Source: an uncultured Bacteroidia bacterium
Lineage (GTDB): Bacteria > Bacteroidota > Bacteroidia > Bacteroidales > UBA932
Reading direction: 5' to 3'
Length of the DNA stretch: 10,018 nt
NCBI GenBank assembly: GCA_902796455.1
Contig: CADBPH010000085.1
Location: 1 to 10,018 of the forward strand
Shown here: in pieces, positions 7,154 through 10,018 of the stretch
Position numbering within the stretch: position 1 is the first letter of the stretch
Layout of the letters: each line of letters begins with the position of its first letter
The notes under the pieces: generated by a model
Databases searched by the model: none
The model's input: the letters and a program-made list of their open reading frames with translations, nothing else
Told to the model about the DNA's origin: nothing
Translations under genes and position numbers: made by a program

Positions 7154-9379
7154 TTAATTCTGGTTCAGTTTAATACGGATTCTGTGAGTGCCCGGGGAGA
7201 GGGTGAGGGTCTCCTTGCAGGCGCGCCCGTCCAGGGTAGCCTTCCGGTATTCCCAGGGGATGCGGACTTCGGCCTGTGTCCCTTCCGGGACGCGGATTTT
7301 CCAGCGGATGCGGTCACCCTTTTTGCGGAAATCCGTTCCGACAGTCCCGGAGACCGTCGGGAACGAAATCGCGCAGTCGTCAAAAATAGAGGGATCCGGC
7401 TCCACGCAGAAACGCTTCCAGCCGGCTTCCAGCGGTCGGAGCCCGAACATCCGGGCAGGGATGACGGCCAGTGCACCGCCGCTCCAGGCATGGTTGACGG
7501 ACCAGTTTTGCGTATCACCCTTTGCCAAGACACCCCACTCCTCGAACAAGGTGTCGTAGTCCGGATGGTTCACGATGTAGTTATACCGCTTGCGGGTCCG
7601 TTCCAGGGCATAGTCTCCCTGCCCCATGCAGTACAGCGCTTCCATGACATATTTTTCCATGTACGGGCTGGCGTGTTCCTCTTTTTGAAAGACTTCGAAG
7701 AGAGCATCGTATTTGTCCGGTCCGGCAATCCCGCCCAGGACGGCCAGCGCCTGTACACGGTCATCTGTTTCCCCTTTGTAATCCGGGTGCCGGTATCCTT
7801 TCCCGGTCCATGCCACCCGGTTGACAGCGGTGCGTACGGAGTCCAGACGGCTTCGGAAATCTGCTGTATCTTCCTTGTAGCCAAGCATTTCTGCAATGTC
7901 TGCCACGCCCTCCAGGGCGATGCAGTACCAGGTCGTTTGCAGCAGCCGCATGTCTTTGTTTTTGCCCCAGTCACCCCAGTTCCATCCGGCAGTCCGGTAC
8001 TCGGTCAGCCCGTCTGCTCCGATGGTGTACAGGTTGAGGTATTTCTTGACGGCGGGGTAGGCGTGGGCTGCCGTTTCCCGGTCACCTGTATTCAAATAAT
8101 ACGACCACAGGCCGTAGCGCCCTACGGCAGCCAGCATCTGGCAGGGCAGTTCCGCCTTGTAATTGCCGGGGATGGGGGCGTACAGCGACCCGTCCGGCTT
8201 CTGCCAGTCGCAAAGTTCATGGATGCCTTTGCGGATCAAGGCGTGCAGTGAGGTGGAATAGGTGTAGAAGCATTCATTCAGGATCACGACGATGTCTCCC
8301 CACCACTGCGCCCGTTCGCGGTCCGGGCAGTCGAAGAACGTGTCGCGGGCATTGACGTAGATCGTCCGCAGGCCCTTGTCCCAGAACTTGTTGAAGAAGG
8401 GCTCATTGCATTCGAAGCGGCCTTCCGGGGTGGTGTCATACCCTGTTTCCCGGTACTGGATGCCGAGAATCTGCGCGCCATGCTCCACCGTCAGGATCAG
8501 TTTCATGCCGTTCAGCCAGCCGAGCGATTCGTATTCTCGAACGCCGGGGGCTGTAATGTATTCTGCACGAAGGCATTCCGCCCCGACTTTGGCATGATCG
8601 GTCTCAATCAGGATCCGGTGTCCGCCTTCGGTGTCCTTGACTTTCAGGATGGGCGTCATCTGCATGTTGTGGGGCAGGCGGGCAAGCACGGTGTCACACT
8701 GCTCCCCGGTCCGCACCTCGAAGGGGATCTTCTTGATTCCGAAGTCTTTCCATTGCGGGATGGGGCGTACCCGCAGTTCGCCGAGGGAATTTGTCACGGC
8801 AACCGCCGGGGCAAATCCTTCGGCAGACCCGGTCTGCCACTGCCCGAGATCCTTGCGCGCATCGAAAGAAATGCTCGTTTCGGGCAACCGGTAGTTCGGC
8901 ACCGGGCAGTCTGCTTTTCCATACGCGGGGTGGATTCGGCACAGCCAGCTCCCGTCACTTTCCACTCCGGCGGCCGGGCAGTCGAACAGGAGTTGCGCCT
9001 GTCCGCTGTCGGCATGGGAAAAACCGCTTTTGCCGAAGTACCAGAGCAGCAAGGCGATCTGGTTCTTTCCCTTTTTCAGGAACGGGGCCAGGTCGACTTC
9101 GTCAAAGTAGGCGGCTTCCGGGGCGGGACCCCGTTTGAGCGCTCCTTCGAAGATGACAGATTTCCCGTTGACCCACAGCCAGTATTTGCTGTCGACGGCA
9201 ATCTTGGCGATGGCCTGGCGGGGGACCGCCTGAAGGTCGAAATCTTTGCGGAAAGCGAGCCATTGGTTTTCCTGTCCGGGGACCGCATCCTTGCTCGAAA
9301 TGGTTGTGGGCGCTGCGGAAACGGCGCCGGTCAGGGACAGGAAGATCAGAATGGAAAAGAACAGTCGTGTGGGTTTCAT
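7154..9379 (-). CDS. Secreted GH78-like alpha-L-rhamnosidase
   Basis: This is a 741-residue exported glycosidase of the GH78 type, expected to release terminal alpha-L-rhamnose (or a related sugar). The signal peptide is MKPTRLFFSILIFLSLTGAV with cleavage near AVSA/A. Residues about 37-135 form the N-terminal beta-sandwich (WLAFRKDFDL, then YWLWVNGKSVIFEG and NQIALLLWYFG). A second beta region spans about 195-320. The (alpha/alpha)6 catalytic domain runs from about 325 to 645. The motif D350-CPDRERAQWW-G-D362 corresponds to the GH78 general-acid region; it is one residue shorter than the textbook DCPxRDExxGWxGD form, and Glu355 is the likely acid. W468-GDW and E489 lie in the barrel. FEEW (612-615) and NHAW (629-632) match the conserved second catalytic Glu and substrate-binding His region. 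A C-terminal beta domain (645-740) follows with the family's GLRPLEAGWKRFCVEPD. An in-frame TGA lies shortly upstream, so 9379 is the natural start. It is followed without gap by the phosphatase gene. Specificity is not proven. Confidence 0.86.
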   Translation of the reverse strand: MKPTRLFFSILIFLSLTGAVSAAPTTISSKDAVPGQENQWLAFRKDFDLQAVPRQAIAKIAVDSKYWLWVNGKSVIFEGALKRGPAPEAAYFDEVDLAPFLKKGKNQIALLLWYFGKSGFSHADSGQAQLLFDCPAAGVESDGSWLCRIHPAYGKADCPVPNYRLPETSISFDARKDLGQWQTGSAEGFAPAVAVTNSLGELRVRPIPQWKDFGIKKIPFEVRTGEQCDTVLARLPHNMQMTPILKVKDTEGGHRILIETDHAKVGAECLRAEYITAPGVREYESLGWLNGMKLILTVEHGAQILGIQYRETGYDTTPEGRFECNEPFFNKFWDKGLRTIYVNARDTFFDCPDRERAQWWGDIVVILNECFYTYSTSLHALIRKGIHELCDWQKPDGSLYAPIPGNYKAELPCQMLAAVGRYGLWSYYLNTGDRETAAHAYPAVKKYLNLYTIGADGLTEYRTAGWNWGDWGKNKDMRLLQTTWYCIALEGVADIAEMLGYKEDTADFRSRLDSVRTAVNRVAWTGKGYRHPDYKGETDDRVQALAVLGGIAGPDKYDALFEVFQKEEHASPYMEKYVMEALYCMGQGDYALERTRKRYNYIVNHPDYDTLFEEWGVLAKGDTQNWSVNHAWSGGALAVIPARMFGLRPLEAGWKRFCVEPDPSIFDDCAISFPTVSGTVGTDFRKKGDRIRWKIRVPEGTQAEVRIPWEYRKATLDGRACKETLTLSPGTHRIRIKLNQN

Positions 9380-9393
9380 GTACGCGTAAATAT

Positions 9394-9542
9394 CTATTTG
9401 TCAATATATTCTCCCTTGGCGTGGCGGGCTGACAGCTGGAATCCGGTTTCTGTGACGGAGATGCCGGTTCGACAGGCTCCTTTGTTCCGCATGCTCCTGC
9501 CAGGAGGAGCAGCGTTATCGTATAAATCAAGGATTTTGTCAT
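9394..9542 (-). pseudogene. Orphan lipoprotein leader upstream of the rhamnosidase, probably a frameshifted small lipoprotein or remnant
   Basis: From the ATG at 9542 the minus strand encodes a textbook lipoprotein signal, MTKSLIYTITLLLLAGAC, with the lipobox LAGAC and then GTKEPVEPASPSQ. This frame has no stop before the rhamnosidase start at 9379 and continues 278 bp into that gene out of frame, where it reads as low-complexity Pro/Arg-rich shadow. A different frame over the same DNA (9492-9394) reads SVTETGFQLSARHAKGEYID then a Lys and TAG, which looks more protein-like. One explanation is a 1-base indel at about 9440-9490 splitting a roughly 50-residue lipoprotein. Others are that it is the 5' relic of a deleted gene, or that the leader is translated only as an upstream ORF. 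I do not recognise the mature sequence. Confidence 0.35.
9492..9511 (-). repeat. Short inverted repeat in the rhamnosidase leader
   Basis: TGCTCCT (9492-9498) and AGGAGCA (9505-9511) form a perfect 7-bp stem with a 6-nt loop. It lies inside the lipoprotein-leader ORF, over its leucine codons. No T-run follows it on the minus strand, so it is not an intrinsic terminator. It could be an incidental effect of the CTG/CTC leucine run. Confidence 0.3.
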
Positions 9543-9555
9543 GCTTATCAGCTAT

Positions 9556-9573
9556 CCTCCTTTTACAAAGATA
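9556..9573 (-). promoter_or_regulatory. Candidate -7 element and Shine-Dalgarno for the lipoprotein-leader/rhamnosidase/phosphatase unit
   Basis: On the minus strand, TATCTTTG (9573-9566) is a full match to the Bacteroidetes -7 consensus TAnnTTTG. AGGAGG (9561-9556), within AAAAGGAGG, is a strong Shine-Dalgarno, 13 nt upstream of the ATG at 9542. The -33 region is poor: TTCC at 9596-9593 matches TTTG in only two bases at 19-bp spacing. If transcription starts just after the -7 box, the Shine-Dalgarno would sit at the extreme 5' end of the message, so one of the two may be coincidental. Confidence 0.42.
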
Positions 9574-9604
9574 AAGAATAAAGCGAAAAAACGGAAGAGC
9601 AGCA

Positions 9605-9622
9605 TGCCGGTTTAAACCTGCA
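9605..9622. promoter_or_regulatory. Near-palindromic candidate operator in the divergent intergenic region
   Basis: The 18-bp sequence TGCCGGTTTAAACCTGCA is symmetric at 8 of 9 base pairs, with a perfect 10-bp core GGTTTAAACC. It sits between the divergent rhamnosidase unit and esterase gene, about 32 bp beyond the minus-strand -7 box and 45 bp before the plus-strand ATG. It could be a dimeric regulator site. It could also be a chance palindrome; a T-run (9625-9631) follows on the plus strand, but the stem is too AT-rich for a convincing terminator. Confidence 0.3.
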
Positions 9623-9667
9623 GCGTTTTTTCCTTGTCTAAATAACCGTGTTAAAAACCTGTAAACT

Positions 9668-10018
9668 ATGAAAAGAGTACTTTCTTTATGTATGATGTTG
9701 ATGCTTGCGGCAGCTGTTTGCTTTGCGCAGGGTCCGCGCCGCCGCGGCAATGCCGGTCCTTCCCGGATCAATCCCCGTTACCGGACACTGATCAGTCAGT
9801 TTGAAGCGGATTCGGTCCCGGGTGAAGATTATACGCTGCGTTACCGGATCCGGAGCTATGATGCCGGGGAAGGGGCTGTCAATGAGAAACCTGCCCTGTT
9901 CTTGTTCCTCCATGGTGCGAGCGGGCGGGGAACGGACAATGCCCATCATCTGGCATATTCTTCAATTGCCCAGTTGGATACTTTTCTGGTTTCCAAGCGG
10001 ATCAATGCCTATGTCCTG
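9668..10018 (+). CDS. Secreted alpha/beta-hydrolase (esterase-like), C-terminus cut off by window edge
   Basis: Only the first 117 codons are visible. A signal peptide (MKRVLSLCMMLMLAAAVCFA, cleavage before Gln21) is followed by a basic, Pro/Arg-rich linker. A beta-rich stretch, YTLRYRIRSYD (55-65), leads into a hydrophobic strand and oxyanion-hole turn, ALFLFLHGASGRGTDN (76-91), with H82-G83. This is the classic start of an alpha/beta-hydrolase fold as in secreted esterases, PHB-depolymerase-like enzymes and S9-type peptidases. The nucleophile Ser, Asp and His would lie beyond the edge, so catalytic competence and class cannot be judged. It is transcribed divergently from the rhamnosidase unit. 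I see no Shine-Dalgarno and no good -33/-7 pair in front of it. By context it may remove acyl or feruloyl-type esters from a glycan, which is inference. Confidence 0.72.
   Translation, partial: MKRVLSLCMMLMLAAAVCFAQGPRRRGNAGPSRINPRYRTLISQFEADSVPGEDYTLRYRIRSYDAGEGAVNEKPALFLFLHGASGRGTDNAHHLAYSSIAQLDTFLVSKRINAYVL

Noticed and set aside
7184..8251. Plus-strand open frame (355 codons) opposite the 3' half of the rhamnosidase gene
   Set aside because: It overlaps the conserved GH78 catalytic region on the other strand and has no motif or ribosome binding site.
8480..9574. Long plus-strand open frame (364 codons) opposite the 5' half of the rhamnosidase gene
   Set aside because: The opposite strand carries a signal peptide and GH78 architecture. 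This frame has none and no start signals, so it is a shadow.
9609..9631. GGTTTAAACC followed by a T-run as an intrinsic terminator
   Set aside because: The core stem is AT-rich with no proper loop, several bases separate it from the T-run, and it sits in a divergent promoter region where no gene ends.
1..10018. Defence system, CRISPR, integrase or transposon
   Set aside because: I found no repeats of CRISPR type, no tRNA or attachment site, no recombinase or transposase, and all major genes have a plausible metabolic or transport family.

Overview
The window looks like a chromosomal segment from a member of the Bacteroidales. The evidence is Bacteroidetes-style promoter -7 elements (TAnnTTTG type), few Shine-Dalgarno sites, many secreted or lipoprotein carbohydrate-active enzymes, and a fairly high GC content with GC-rich third codon positions. 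That composition would fit a Rikenellaceae/Alistipes-like or uncultured gut lineage better than AT-rich Bacteroides, but the exact taxon is inference. There are no rRNA, tRNA, CRISPR, transposase or phage genes, and no SusC/SusD pair.

Layout. (1) Positions 1-2099, minus strand: a two-gene unit of an outer-membrane beta-barrel porin followed 21 bp later by an imelysin-like lipoprotein that runs off the left edge. (2) Positions 2100-2291: a divergent intergenic region with a candidate promoter for the porin and a ribosome binding site for the next gene. (3) Positions 2292-6408, plus strand: three genes joined by two ATGA stop/start overlaps, namely a YitT-family membrane protein, a CBM9-like plus DUF4838-like lipoprotein, and a serine-type S1 sulfatase. 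(4) Positions 6422-9379, minus strand: a GH78-like alpha-L-rhamnosidase whose TAA is immediately followed by the ATG of a class A (PAP2) acid phosphatase. This unit converges on the sulfatase with only 13 bp between stop codons. (5) Positions 9380-9667: a divergent region with a strong -7-like element, a Shine-Dalgarno, an orphan or broken lipoprotein leader, and a near-palindrome. (6) Positions 9668-10018, plus strand: the N-terminal part of a secreted alpha/beta-hydrolase (esterase-like), cut by the right edge.

How the genes may work together. The sulfatase, DUF4838/CBM9 protein, rhamnosidase, phosphatase and esterase are all predicted to be exported. Together they look like part of a glycan-degrading locus that removes sulfate, phosphate, rhamnose and possibly ester groups from a decorated polysaccharide. 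The substrate cannot be named from this window. The porin/imelysin pair is a separate unit, plausibly for metal (iron) acquisition at the cell surface. I did not find a clearly new system. The most unusual items are the YitT-DUF4838-sulfatase coupling, the rhamnosidase-phosphatase coupling, and the orphan lipoprotein leader upstream of the rhamnosidase.
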